A DNA stretch of 64,000 bases from an uncultured Prevotella sp. (lineage in GTDB: Bacteria; Bacteroidota; Bacteroidia; Bacteroidales; Bacteroidaceae). Location of the stretch: NCBI GenBank assembly GCA_900314455.1, contig OMVI01000082.1:23885-87884 (forward strand). The letters are read 5' to 3'. Below are positions 27,333 to 35,954 of the stretch, one piece after another. How positions within the stretch are numbered: the first letter of the stretch is position 1; each line of letters starts with the position of its first letter. Below the pieces are notes generated by a model that was given only the letters and a program-made list of their open reading frames with translations, made no database searches and was not told the origin of the DNA. A program made the position numbers and the translations under genes.

Positions 27333-27510
27333 ATCCACTGCAGAGGCGGCCCTTGTGTCTGCCCGTTCGCCTTGCAAAGGAGAATAGCTTTTAAGGGTAA
27401 AAAGGTAGAAAGGTAAAAAAGTAAAAAGCTAAACCGCGTTTTATTCTGTCTTAAAGACCGAAGGGGCGCCCACAAGGGACGCCCCTTCGGTGGATAAAAT
27501 GGCAGCCTGG
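27333..27510. repeat. Family B palindrome, copy 3 (long loop)
   Basis: Left part ATCCACTGCAGAGGCGGCCC, TTGTGTCTGCCCG; right part GGGGCGCCCACAAGGGACGC, CCCTTCGGTGGAT. The two halves are separated by about 90 bp, including a purine-rich AAGGTAGAAAGGTAAAAAAG tract. Confidence 0.75.
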
Positions 27511-27604
27511 AAGCTTGGCGTATAATCTTTTAAACCACGAGAAATACTCTTTTAGAGCATGAAACGTAAGATATTGAATTGCAGAAGGATAGCTTTCGCC
27601 TTGG

Positions 27605-27685
27605 TTTTTAATTTATTTTTGTCAGATTTTTAATTTATTTTTCCTCCATTTTTAATTTATTTTTCAAGGAAAAATAAATTAAAAA
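27605..27685. repeat. AT-array copy 3
   Basis: Three direct TTTTTAATTTATTTTT units start at 27605, 27627 and 27649 (exactly 22 bp apart) and one inverted AAAAATAAATTAAAAA at 27670. A tail GCAACGCCAAAGTTGAGC, which pairs with GCTATGGCGTTGC, follows. Confidence 0.9.
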
Positions 27686-27750
27686 GCAACGCCAAAGTTG
27701 AGCTATGGCGTTGCGGAAGCTAAGCGAACACGTCAAAGAAGATAAACAGA

Positions 27751-27786
27751 GACCCCCTCCAAGCTTCCACTTCGATTGGGGGAGGT
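27751..27786. repeat. Family A repeat downstream of ispG
   Basis: CCCCCTCCAAGCTTCCACTT, CGATTGGGGGAGG: a diverged copy. With the B and AT copies it fills most of the 27333-27798 gap; no gene was found there. Confidence 0.7.
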
Positions 27787-27798
27787 ATGTCTCTGTGC

Positions 27799-29748
27799 TT
27801 ACTTCCTTGTCTCATTTATCAGCCGGAGGAGGTGTTCGACAGCCTCATCCTCGGGGATTCCGTGCTCCACACACTCCTTTTTGTGATACAGCGAGACCTT
27901 TCCGGGACCTGCACCGACGTATCCGTAGTCGGCATCAGCCATCTCACCGGGTCCGTTGACGATGCATCCCATGATGCCAATCTTCAGTCCCTTCATGTCC
28001 TTCGTAGCCTCCTTGATGCGCGCTATGGTAGTCCGCAAGTCGTAGAGCGTGCGGCCACAGCCCGGGCAGGATATGTATTCCGTCTTCACCATGCGCAGTC
28101 GGCCTGCCTGGAGAATTCCGAAAGCAGTGTCTTTGATGAACTTCTGCGATAAATCGCCGTCGTTCATGAGCCACAAACCATCAGTCAGACCGTCCATCAT
28201 GAGAGCTCCCATGTCGGCGGCAGCCTCGATTTGGAACTTCGAAGCCTCTGTCAGCGCCAGTCCCTTGTCGTCTTTCTCGTCCTTCGAAGAGTCGTGCTGG
28301 TACATCTCCGCAAAGACAACTGGATTTGCGACACCAGCGTTCATCATCTCATGGACCAACGCACGCTGGTCGCCGAGGCGGTTCTGATGTTGCGTCATGC
28401 AAACGACGACAACCTCGGGATGCGCCTTCAGGCATGCGAGATATTCCTCGGCAGGCGTACCGAACTGTATTGTAAGGAATTTAACGGGCGCATGGCTCAT
28501 GCCTATCAGCGGCATTGCAGTGACCGGGAAGACAGGATACAGGAGAGGCTTCGTGCCTTGCGTGCCGTCCGCAGGACGGTTGCTGACAGCCCAATGCTCG
28601 TAGACGTTGAAGTCGACGATGTATTTCTGTCCCTCAACCGGGTGCTCCGGAATCTTGCTTCCGACATATATATAATCAGCACGAAGTTCATCTTGCGAAT
28701 CACTTTCAGAAGTATTCAACTTCTCTCCTCCTTCGGAGGAGCCGGAGCAGGTCCCGCTTACGATTACCACCGGAACGTTGTCGCCTCCGATGTTGCCAAC
28801 TGCCGTTGTCTTTCGACGCATAGGATGCAGCCAGTCGAAGCCCTTGTACTGTTCTCCCGGAATGAAAACGTGACCCTGTTTACGGCGCGTGTACCACGCA
28901 AGATGGCTCGCCACGGGTATCTCACGTTCCGGTTCCTCACTCAGACTGACACGTATAGTATCGCCAATGCCGTCGGCAAGCAACGCACCAATGCCTACAG
29001 CACTCTTAATTCGTCCGTCTTCGCCCTCGCCGGCTTCCGTCACTCCGAGGTGCAACGGATAGTGCATGTCCTCCTTGTCCATCTCGTTGACAAGCAGACG
29101 CACCGATTGCACCATTACGACGGTGTTCGATGCCTTGATGGAAATTACCACATCGTTGAAGTTCCGCTTCTTGAATATGCGCAGAAACTCCATGCAGCTC
29201 TCCACGATACCTTCCGGAGTGTCGCCGTAGCGGTTGCGGATGCGGTCGGAAAGGCTGCCGTGGTTGACTCCTATACGTACGCAGGTGTGGTGCTCCTTAC
29301 ATATATTTATAAAGGGAGTGAGCCTGTCCTCAATCTTCTTAAGTTCTTGGGCGTACTCCTCATCGGTGTATTCGAGTTTCTTGAACGTGCGTGCCGGGTC
29401 GACGTAATTGCCCGGATTGATGCGCACCTTGTCGGCATACAGTGCCGCAATATCTGCTACATTGGCGTTGAAATGGACGTCGGCGCAGATGGGCTGGTTG
29501 TATCCGTCGGCAACGAGACGTGCCTTTATGTTCTTCAGATTCTCAGCTTCGCGGCGTCCCTGGGTGGTCAACCGAACGAGCTCTCCGCCTGCATCGATAA
29601 TGCGTTCTGCCTGCGCGACGCTGGCATCGGTATCATCTGTGTTCGTCGTTGTCATCGACTGGATGCGCACGGGGTTGTCGCCACCAATGTCGAGTGTGCC
29701 CGCGTGTGCTACAGTACTTTTTCTGCGGGAATAGTTGAATATGTCCAT
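27799..29748 (-). CDS. ispG: 4-hydroxy-3-methylbut-2-en-1-yl diphosphate synthase (long Bacteroidota form) with in-frame repeat
   Basis: IspG reductively converts methylerythritol cyclodiphosphate to HMBPP in the MEP isoprenoid pathway with a [4Fe-4S] cluster. The 649-residue protein is the long type with an extra middle domain. The TIM-barrel N-terminus is seen in YSRRKSTVAHAGTLDIGG, the cluster ligands in CPGCGRTLYDL (Cys561, Cys564) and GIMGCIVNGPGEM (Cys595). Within the middle domain, residues about 330-342 (GTCSGSSEGGEK) are encoded by a family A repeat at 28722-28757, followed by a Ser/Glu-rich stretch up to DELRADYIYVG. The family is usually somewhat shorter there. It stands as a single gene flanked by family A repeats. 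Confidence 0.93.
   Translation of the reverse strand: MDIFNYSRRKSTVAHAGTLDIGGDNPVRIQSMTTTNTDDTDASVAQAERIIDAGGELVRLTTQGRREAENLKNIKARLVADGYNQPICADVHFNANVADIAALYADKVRINPGNYVDPARTFKKLEYTDEEYAQELKKIEDRLTPFINICKEHHTCVRIGVNHGSLSDRIRNRYGDTPEGIVESCMEFLRIFKKRNFNDVVISIKASNTVVMVQSVRLLVNEMDKEDMHYPLHLGVTEAGEGEDGRIKSAVGIGALLADGIGDTIRVSLSEEPEREIPVASHLAWYTRRKQGHVFIPGEQYKGFDWLHPMRRKTTAVGNIGGDNVPVVIVSGTCSGSSEGGEKLNTSESDSQDELRADYIYVGSKIPEHPVEGQKYIVDFNVYEHWAVSNRPADGTQGTKPLLYPVFPVTAMPLIGMSHAPVKFLTIQFGTPAEEYLACLKAHPEVVVVCMTQHQNRLGDQRALVHEMMNAGVANPVVFAEMYQHDSSKDEKDDKGLALTEASKFQIEAAADMGALMMDGLTDGLWLMNDGDLSQKFIKDTAFGILQAGRLRMVKTEYISCPGCGRTLYDLRTTIARIKEATKDMKGLKIGIMGCIVNGPGEMADADYGYVGAGPGKVSLYHKKECVEHGIPEDEAVEHLLRLINETRK
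28722..28757. repeat. Family A repeat inside ispG
   Basis: CTCTCCTCCTTCGGAGGAGC, CGGAGCAGGTCCCG. It is in frame and read on the minus strand as GTCSGSSEGGEK, in the extra domain rather than in the barrel or Fe-S domain. Confidence 0.85.
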
Positions 29749-29751
29749 AAT

Positions 29752-29932
29752 AACCCACCCCTTTGTCCCCTCCCGTCCAGGAGGGGAATAATCACCATCG
29801 CCGAATAAAAATTCGGTACCGGAAATATATTTGGGATGAAATTTTAAAGTTTAGTTATTGAAAAATAAAAACGAAAGCGTTTAACCCGGATTTCAATCCC
29901 CCTCCCGTTCGGGAGGAGCTAGGGGTGGGTCC
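29752..29932. repeat. Two family A repeats between ispG and purE
   Basis: CCACCCCTTTGTCCCCTCCC, GTCCAGGAGGGG (29755-29787), and CCCCCTCCCGTTCGGGAGGA, GCTAGGGGTGGGTCC (29898-29932), the second abutting the purE stop codon. The AT-rich 110 bp between them show no gene. Confidence 0.8.
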
Positions 29933-30439
29933 TTAACACTTGAACTTGTAGTCCTTAATCTCTGCAAGCTCCTTGTTGGCCTTTTCGATTTTGGCTCCGA
30001 GACCAGCTTTCCATGCGTCGACCTTCTTTGCAATAGCCTCGTCGCCGAGAGCCATTATCTCTGCTGCAAGTATGGCGGCATTCTGCGCTCCGTTAACACC
30101 GACGGTGGCAACTGGTATGCCTGGAGGCATCTGAATTATGCTGAGCATGGCGTCGAGACCGTCGAGCATGCCCTTGACAGGAACTCCGATAACAGGAAGG
30201 GGCGTCGATGCGGCAATGACACCTGGAAGGGCGGCTGCCATTCCTGCTCCGGCGATGATGACGCGAATGCCACGCGCCTTGGCGTTCTTGGCAAACTGCT
30301 CCACGGCATCTGGGGTACGGTGTGCCGAGAGGGCGTTGATTTCGAACGGAATCTCTTGTTGCTCAAGCCACTTGCATGCCTTCTCCATAACGGGAAGGTC
30401 ACTGGTTGAGCCCATGATGATACTTACTAGTGGTTTCAT
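29933..30439 (-). CDS. purE: N5-carboxyaminoimidazole ribonucleotide mutase
   Basis: PurE (class I) moves the carboxyl group of N5-CAIR to give CAIR in purine synthesis. The 168-residue protein has the signature [15 protein letters not shown] at the start, [13 protein letters not shown] and [19 protein letters not shown]. The PAP2-like gene begins 37 bp upstream on the same strand, so they may be co-transcribed. purK is not in the window. Confidence 0.96.
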   Translation of the reverse strand: MKPLVSIIMGSTSDLPVMEKACKWLEQQEIPFEINALSAHRTPDAVEQFAKNAKARGIRVIIAGAGMAAALPGVIAASTPLPVIGVPVKGMLDGLDAMLSIIQMPPGIPVATVGVNGAQNAAILAAEIMALGDEAIAKKVDAWKAGLGAKIEKANKELAEIKDYKFKC

Positions 30440-30476
30440 GATTATATATGTGTATGTGCAAAGTTTTGTCTCTGCG

Positions 30477-31094
30477 TTATATTACCATTACTATTACGAA
30501 TCCGGACAGCAGCCCCAGGAGGTAACCGCATACTACCTGCGACAGCGAATGCTGGCGGAGTATCATGCGAGATGTGCCCACCAGTCCTGCTATAAGCGCC
30601 AGCAGGCAAAGCCACCACGTAGGGTCGAAGTTCAGAATGAAGGAGAATGCCACCACCATACCTGTCACGCCGCCTATTCCGGCACTGTGGATTGAAATCT
30701 TCCACTTGCGGTTTATTGCCGCGCAGAGAACTTCGATGATGATTGCGACGACAAAGATGACGCTTATAAAGTCGGGAGTATTGAAGAGGTTTAACAGATA
30801 ATAGCCCGTGAAGTAACACATTATTGATATAATGTAGGGTATCATTCGCCTCTCGCGAGTTCCCAATTGCTTTGGTGTCCAGCCCTGGTAACGGCGGTAA
30901 ACGTGTATGAGGTAGGTCGGGATAAGTACTGAGAAGAGATAGAAAATCAGTATCATGAAGAGCTTGTATATCGTCGGGAACATGCTCAGATAACTGAAGA
31001 TGAAGAGGAATATCAACCCGAGGACGGGCAGATAGAACGGCGTCGAAAGCATACTTATTATGCGCGCTGCTAGTATTATTTTCTTTTCGTTCAT
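30477..31094 (-). CDS. PAP2-like membrane phosphatase
   Basis: The 205-residue protein is almost all hydrophobic with about six membrane segments. Degenerate type 2 phosphatidic-acid phosphatase motifs can be seen: KISIHSAG (motif 2, SGH replaced by HSAG) and [20 protein letters not shown] (motif 3, R-x5-H). Motif 1 (KxxxxxxRP) is represented by [13 protein letters not shown]. Such proteins dephosphorylate lipid phosphates such as undecaprenyl diphosphate, but the altered motif 2 leaves activity uncertain. It lies between rpoN and purE on the minus strand. Confidence 0.7.
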   Translation of the reverse strand: MNEKKIILAARIISMLSTPFYLPVLGLIFLFIFSYLSMFPTIYKLFMILIFYLFSVLIPTYLIHVYRRYQGWTPKQLGTRERRMIPYIISIMCYFTGYYLLNLFNTPDFISVIFVVAIIIEVLCAAINRKWKISIHSAGIGGVTGMVVAFSFILNFDPTWWLCLLALIAGLVGTSRMILRQHSLSQVVCGYLLGLLSGFVIVMVI

Positions 31095-31173
31095 TTCAAT
31101 GACTCTCTTTCCTCTTCTTTTATACCTTTTCCTGGCTTTTTGTTGGTTCCGTCACGATGTGGCGCCGTGCAGT

Positions 31174-32667
31174 TCATTGCTTCCGCATGCGCGCCACCGG
31201 GATGCCGAGTTGTTCACGATACTTGGCTATTGTGCGACGTGCTATAGGGAAGCCTTTGTCCTTCATTGCCTTTGTCAGGGCCTCGTCGCTGAGCGGACTG
31301 TGCTTGTCCTCGCGGTCGATGACGTCCTTCAGGGCCAGTTTTATTTTGCGGGTAGACATCTCTTCGCCATTGTCGGTGGTGTAGCTGTCGCTGAAGAAGA
31401 AACGCAGCGGGAACGTTCCCCACTTCGTCTGGGCGTACTTGATGTTGCTAACACGTGATATAGTCGATATGTCGAGCCCCGTCCGGTCGGCAACGTCTTT
31501 CAGTATCATTGGCTTTATGTCAGCTTCGTCGCCGTCCTGGAAGAACTTCTTCTGTATGTCGATTATCGCCTGCATCGTTACACACAAGGTATGGCGGCGC
31601 TGGAGTATTGCTTCGATGTATCCCTGAGCCTTGTCGACCTTCTCCTTTGCGTACAACAAACCTTCCTTAGTTTGTCGGCTCATGCCCTTCTTGTTGTCTT
31701 TGTAGGCGTTGAGGAGGTCAGTGAACGACTGGGAGACGTGCAACTGCGGTATGTTTCCGTTGTTGAGAGTGAACGTAACGGTACCGTCGTCGTTGGTGTC
31801 GATTATGAAATCGGGGGTTATCTGCTGCGTGTTGCGTCCCATGGTCTCGCCCATCGAGGCTCCGGGCTTTGGGTTCAGACGCCGTATTTCTTCCTGAAGG
31901 ACTGTCGACTGGCGCTCGTCGAGCTTGAGTTCTGACCTTATCTTGTCCCAATGATTTTTGATAAAGTCGTCGTACATGTCGCCTATGACACGCAGCATGA
32001 GGGTCTTCAGCTTCGAGTCCTTTTTGCGTTTGATTTGCAGCAGGAGGCATTCCTGGAGCGAGCGGGCGCCTATTCCCGCAGGGTCGAACGTCTGGAGGAT
32101 GCTCAGTGTGTCGCCTATCTCCTTCTCGGAGGCATCGATATTCTGATAGATAGCAAGTTCGTCGCTTATCTGTCCGAGGTCCTTGCGAAGCAGTCCGTCG
32201 TCGTCAAGGCTGCCGATAAGGTACTCCATGATGGAGTGTTGCTTTGGGGTGAGCTCGCAGGTGTTCATCTGCTCGTTCAGCTTATCTATGAAAGAGGTGG
32301 TGTCTCCGTAGACAATCTCCTCATAGTCGGCATTGTCCTTGTTCGATGTATAGTGTTCCGGCGATGGCATTTCGTCGTCGGCTCCCATGCGTTCGAGTGC
32401 CGTATCGAGCTCGTCGGAGCGTTCGTCGCTTTCGCTTTGCTCGTCGGAGGTGTCGCCGTAGTCGGTGTTGTCACTTTCCGGCTGGTAGTCGTCATCACCG
32501 TCTCCGGCAACTTCAAGCGCGGGGTTGTCGTTTATCTCGGCATTGACAGAGTCCTCAAGCTCGGCTATCGGCATTTCCAACAGTCGCACCTGAAGCATCT
32601 GCTGCTGCGAAAGGCGCTGCAGTTGCTGTTGCTTTTGTTCTTGAGTTTGATATAGTCTTTGTGGCAT
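31174..32667 (-). CDS. rpoN: RNA polymerase sigma-54 factor
   Basis: RpoN directs polymerase to -24/-12 promoters that need an AAA+ activator. The 497-residue protein has the Gln-rich region I (QTQEQKQQQLQRLSQQQMLQ), a very acidic region II (about 55-115), the core-binding region and the C-terminal RpoN box ARRTIAKYRE (about 481). The order and length are normal. A -7-like TACTTTTGC on the minus strand about 30 bp upstream of the ATG suggests its own sigma-ABfr type promoter. No enhancer-binding activator is in the window. Confidence 0.96.
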   Translation of the reverse strand: MPQRLYQTQEQKQQQLQRLSQQQMLQVRLLEMPIAELEDSVNAEINDNPALEVAGDGDDDYQPESDNTDYGDTSDEQSESDERSDELDTALERMGADDEMPSPEHYTSNKDNADYEEIVYGDTTSFIDKLNEQMNTCELTPKQHSIMEYLIGSLDDDGLLRKDLGQISDELAIYQNIDASEKEIGDTLSILQTFDPAGIGARSLQECLLLQIKRKKDSKLKTLMLRVIGDMYDDFIKNHWDKIRSELKLDERQSTVLQEEIRRLNPKPGASMGETMGRNTQQITPDFIIDTNDDGTVTFTLNNGNIPQLHVSQSFTDLLNAYKDNKKGMSRQTKEGLLYAKEKVDKAQGYIEAILQRRHTLCVTMQAIIDIQKKFFQDGDEADIKPMILKDVADRTGLDISTISRVSNIKYAQTKWGTFPLRFFFSDSYTTDNGEEMSTRKIKLALKDVIDREDKHSPLSDEALTKAMKDKGFPIARRTIAKYREQLGIPVARMRKQ

Positions 32668-32789
32668 TGCAAGTGCTAATGTTCTATTTCGCTTGCAAAA
32701 GTACTAATTTTCTAAATCATACAATAATGTTTCCTGACTTTTCGATGGTATATTTTCCAACGCCACCAGTCGCCGTCAGCTTGCCTGTA

Positions 32790-33434
32790 TTACTTGAAAT
32801 ACTCCCTCAGTTGGGCTGCGACAGCCGACAGTTTCTCAGGATTGTCGTTGCCATAGCGGTTCCATATCTCCTGGCAGGGCAGCAACAGCGGGTTAATCAT
32901 CAAGTCGCCGCGGTCGAGATAGGGGTCGCAGAACTGGTAAACGTCCATCACTTCGCACACGAACTCTGCACTGATATCCATCAGTTTGGCAAGTTGGCGT
33001 ATCTCGGGTGTCTCCGGTACCATCGTGATTGGGGTCAAACGGAAATACAAATCGAGTATCATGATGAGCATGACGGGCTTCAGCTTGGGCTGCTGAGGCA
33101 GCGGACGGAAGTCGAGCTCGAAGGTTTCGTGCAGCTCAACGCCGTCGTAGAACTCGTCAGGCTTACCGAATCCCTTCATTTTCCGTAGTTTCGCAACGTC
33201 GCGACTAAGCTTTTTGGGGTTGTTGCCGTAGGTGTCCCAAAGCAGGCGAAGTACCGGAGAGTCGTTGTGACGCAGCCGGAACATCTGCTTGTAGATATAT
33301 TGCGGCGGTATGTGAATTTCCAAACTGAGGTTCACAAGGTCACGGGAGAACATCGGTTTCATGCCCTCCGGTTTCTTCTTGTACAGCTTCAGCAGCAGAA
33401 GCCAGTATTCGTCAGTCCAGTATGGATGTGTCAT
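32790..33434 (-). CDS. Conserved unknown protein, helical
   Basis: The protein has 214 residues from ATG 33434; an in-frame TTG eight codons upstream is possible. It starts MTHPYWTDEYWLLLLKLYKK and is rich in helices, with repeated signatures LRLLWDTYGNNPKKLSRDVA and IWNRYGNDNPEKLSAVAAQL that look like two related halves. This suggests an internal duplication of a wing or TPR-like helical unit. No catalytic motif or membrane segment is seen. I do not recognise the family. It lies between sirtuin and rpoN on the same strand. Confidence 0.7.
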   Translation of the reverse strand: MTHPYWTDEYWLLLLKLYKKKPEGMKPMFSRDLVNLSLEIHIPPQYIYKQMFRLRHNDSPVLRLLWDTYGNNPKKLSRDVAKLRKMKGFGKPDEFYDGVELHETFELDFRPLPQQPKLKPVMLIMILDLYFRLTPITMVPETPEIRQLAKLMDISAEFVCEVMDVYQFCDPYLDRGDLMINPLLLPCQEIWNRYGNDNPEKLSAVAAQLREYFK

Positions 33435-33536
33435 AGAGTCATAAATGCTCCCCGCCAAACTGCAGAAAAGAAAGGCCGTGAATGCGGATGCGATAGCCCT
33501 ACCCTATCGATTTCAGCGTTTTGGCGGAAAAATCTT

Positions 33537-34229
33537 TTATTTAATGAGTTCGATAAGTTCCTTCATGCCCTCGCTGGCGCCCTTGTGTATGTACGTTATA
33601 CCTGGCTGGTCGGTAGCCACGGCGTTAGGGTCGATGAGGTAGATTGGCGTCCCCGGTTTCGTGTAATATAGCAGTCCGGCAGCCGGATAGACATTTAGCG
33701 AAGTGCCGATGACGACGAATATATCTGCCTGCTGTACCTCCTTGGCAGCGGGCTCAAGCATTGGCACACTCTCACCGAAGAACACTATGAACGGACGAAG
33801 CAGTGAACCGTCGGCGGCTTTGGTGCCTGGTGCGACCTGCGAGTTGTCCGGTCCGAGTTCCTGAATGTACTTTGGGTTGTATGGTTCGTTACTTGAGCAG
33901 ACCTTGGTGAGCTCCCCGTGCAGATGGATGACCTTCGATGAGCCTGCCTTCTCGTGCAGATTGTCGACGTTTTGGGTTATAACAGTAACGTCATAGTCCT
34001 TCTCCAAGTCATGAATAAGTTTGTGTCCCTCATTCGGTTGTGCATCGTAGAGCTTCTTACGCATCATATTGTAGAAGTTGGTGACAAGAGTTGGGTCCTG
34101 AAGCCAGCCCTCGTGGCTTGCGACTTGCTCAACCGGGTAGTTCTCCCAAAGCCCGTCGTTGCCGCGGAAAGTTTTGAAACCGCTCTCTACCGACATACCG
34201 GCTCCGGTCAAAAATACGATTTTCTTCAT
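33537..34229 (-). CDS. Sir2-family NAD-dependent protein deacylase
   Basis: Sirtuins remove acyl groups from lysines using NAD. The 230-residue protein has the Rossmann motif GAGMSVESGFKTFRGNDGLW, TQNVDNLHEKAGSSKVIHLHG with the catalytic His, and RPFIVFFGESVPM. The usual zinc tetrad of two CxxC pairs is missing: only one Cys (HGELTKVCSSNEPYN) occurs in that module. That is a structural oddity also seen, as I recall, in other Bacteroidota sirtuins. It is divergent from the FKBP cluster, with a promoter at 34276-34307. Confidence 0.92.
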   Translation of the reverse strand: MKKIVFLTGAGMSVESGFKTFRGNDGLWENYPVEQVASHEGWLQDPTLVTNFYNMMRKKLYDAQPNEGHKLIHDLEKDYDVTVITQNVDNLHEKAGSSKVIHLHGELTKVCSSNEPYNPKYIQELGPDNSQVAPGTKAADGSLLRPFIVFFGESVPMLEPAAKEVQQADIFVVIGTSLNVYPAAGLLYYTKPGTPIYLIDPNAVATDQPGITYIHKGASEGMKELIELIK

Positions 34230-34275
34230 CTTTAGTAGTGCGTTATGTGTTTATAGGCGTTTACATTTATTTTGT

Positions 34276-34307
34276 GCAAAAATAAAAAAAATAATTGTAA
34301 CTACAAA
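34276..34307 (-). promoter_or_regulatory. Sirtuin gene promoter
   Basis: Minus strand TTTG (34307-34304), 19 bp, TATTTTTGC (34284-34276). Confidence 0.65.
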
Positions 34308-34328
34308 GGTTTGTTCTGATAAAATAAC

Positions 34329-34337
34329 TACCTTTGC
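34329..34337 (+). promoter_or_regulatory. -7 element of the FKBP cluster
   Basis: TACCTTTGC 39 bp before the first FKBP ATG. The nearest TTTG (34310) is only 15 bp away, so the -33 part is weak. Confidence 0.5.
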
Positions 34338-34376
34338 ACCTTAAAATAGTAGAAATAGGATAATACAAGAAAGAGA

Positions 34377-34961
34377 ATGGATAAGTTAAGTTATTCCCTT
34401 GGCCTGGGCATAGGCCGCCAGCTTGCGCAACTTGGCGCAAAGAACATCAACGTTGACGACTTCGCACAGTCCATCAGAGACGTGCTTTCAGACAAGACTC
34501 CTGCCGTTGGCGATGTCGAGGCACAACAGATTGTAACCTCATTCTTCCAGGAGCAGGAGCAGAAAAAGGCTTCCGCAGCTAAGGCAGAAGGTGAAAACTT
34601 CCTCGCAGAGAATGCGAAGAAGGAAGGCGTCGTTACCCTTCCGTCAGGCCTACAGTACAAAGTCCTGCGCGAAGGAAACGGCAAGAAGCCATCGGCTACA
34701 GACGTTGTCGAGTGCGATTACGAAGGAACGCTCATCAACGGGCAGGTCTTCGACAGCAGTTATCGTCGTGGCGAGCGTGCCTCTTTCCCACTGAACCAAG
34801 TCATAAAGGGCTGGACCGAGGGTCTTCAGCTCATGCAGGAAGGAGCCAAGTACCGCTTCTTCATTCCTTACGATCTCGCTTACGGTGAGCGCGGAGCAGG
34901 CCAGTCAATTCCTCCATACGCAGCCCTCATCTTCGATGTAGAGCTCCACAAGGTTAAATAA
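34377..34961 (+). CDS. FKBP-type peptidyl-prolyl isomerase, cytoplasmic paralog
   Basis: The protein has 194 residues in the FklB/Mip pattern: an N-terminal helical dimerisation domain (about 1-80, SYSLGLGIGRQLAQLG) and a C-terminal FKBP domain (85-194) with GLQYKVLREGNGKKP, FDSSYRRGERASFPL, VIKGWTEGLQLM and YGERGAGQSIPPYAALIFDV. It lacks a signal peptide, unlike the next two paralogs, so it should act in the cytoplasm as a proline isomerase and chaperone. It leads a three-gene FKBP operon (49 and 23 bp gaps). Confidence 0.92.
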   Translation: MDKLSYSLGLGIGRQLAQLGAKNINVDDFAQSIRDVLSDKTPAVGDVEAQQIVTSFFQEQEQKKASAAKAEGENFLAENAKKEGVVTLPSGLQYKVLREGNGKKPSATDVVECDYEGTLINGQVFDSSYRRGERASFPLNQVIKGWTEGLQLMQEGAKYRFFIPYDLAYGERGAGQSIPPYAALIFDVELHKVK

Positions 34962-35010
34962 GGAGAGAACCAGTAAGACAAAAACACAGAACAACAATAG
35001 AAACGAAACA

Positions 35011-35931
35011 ATGAAAAAGATCGCATTCGTTGCCGTTATGGCAATCGCCGTGGCCGCTTTCACAGGTTGCGGAAACAAAAGTTCAAAGGCAGACAACTCC
35101 ACAGCCAAGGACGAAGACTCTGTTGCATACGCTCTCGGACTGACGGAGAGCCAGCAGTTCTTGCAGTCCATGCAGCAGCTGGGTATCGACTCAGCTTACG
35201 TTGACGAGTTCCTGAAAGGTATGAAAGAAGGTCTCGCAGGCGTTGGAGACAAGAAGAAGGACGCATACAGCAAGGGTGTAGCTGTCGGAGTTAGCGAAGC
35301 AATGCGCTTCAAGCAGATGATTAATCCTCAACTCTTCCCTGGCGACTCTACAAAGACGCTCTCTATGGACAGATTTATGGAGGGTTTCACAGCCGGAGTT
35401 AAGCACAAGAAAGCCAAGATGACACTTGAGCAGGCTCAGCGCTCACTCATGACAGGCACACAGCGCATCACCGCCCGCTACGCAGAAAAGGCTTACGGTC
35501 CTAACAAGCAAGCCGGCGAGGCTTATATAGCAAAGGTGTCCAGGCAGCCGGGCGTTAAGTCACTTGGCAACGGTATCTTCTACAAGGAGGTAAAGGCAGG
35601 TTCCGGCAAGATACCTACAGCTCAGGACATTGTAAAGGTCAACTACAATGGTATGACTATTGACGGTAAGTCATTCGACAAGCGTGATGGCGCCACCATG
35701 CCGGTAGGTCAAGGCATGATAAAGGGTTGGGAAATCGCCCTCTCACACATGAAGGAAGGTTCGACTTGGGAAGTTTACATTCCTTACGATGCAGCCTACG
35801 GCCCATCAGGACTTCCTAACGGAGCCATCAAGCCTTACTCAGCTCTTCACTTCACGATTACCCTCGTAAGCATCGAGAAGCAGCCCCAGCAGGGCCAGCC
35901 TGGTCAGCCAGCAGGCGTTCGGATGAAGTAA
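35011..35931 (+). CDS. FKBP-type peptidyl-prolyl isomerase lipoprotein
   Basis: The protein has 306 residues, a lipoprotein signal (AVAAFTGCGNK, Cys19), a long helical N-terminal domain (about 35-180) and a C-terminal FKBP domain with IVKVNYNGMTIDGKSFDKRD, GQGMIKGWEIALSHM and YGPSGLPNGAIKPYSALHF, ending in a Gln/Gly/Pro tail. The location is probably the outer membrane or periplasm. Second gene of the FKBP operon. Confidence 0.9.
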   Translation: MKKIAFVAVMAIAVAAFTGCGNKSSKADNSTAKDEDSVAYALGLTESQQFLQSMQQLGIDSAYVDEFLKGMKEGLAGVGDKKKDAYSKGVAVGVSEAMRFKQMINPQLFPGDSTKTLSMDRFMEGFTAGVKHKKAKMTLEQAQRSLMTGTQRITARYAEKAYGPNKQAGEAYIAKVSRQPGVKSLGNGIFYKEVKAGSGKIPTAQDIVKVNYNGMTIDGKSFDKRDGATMPVGQGMIKGWEIALSHMKEGSTWEVYIPYDAAYGPSGLPNGAIKPYSALHFTITLVSIEKQPQQGQPGQPAGVRMK

Positions 35932-35954
35932 ACGATTATGAAAGCAATATTCTT

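Noticed and set aside
28231-29808. 525-codon open frame on the plus strand across ispG
   Set aside because: It lies antisense to a clear ispG gene; its product has no recognisable family and follows from codon bias of the real gene.
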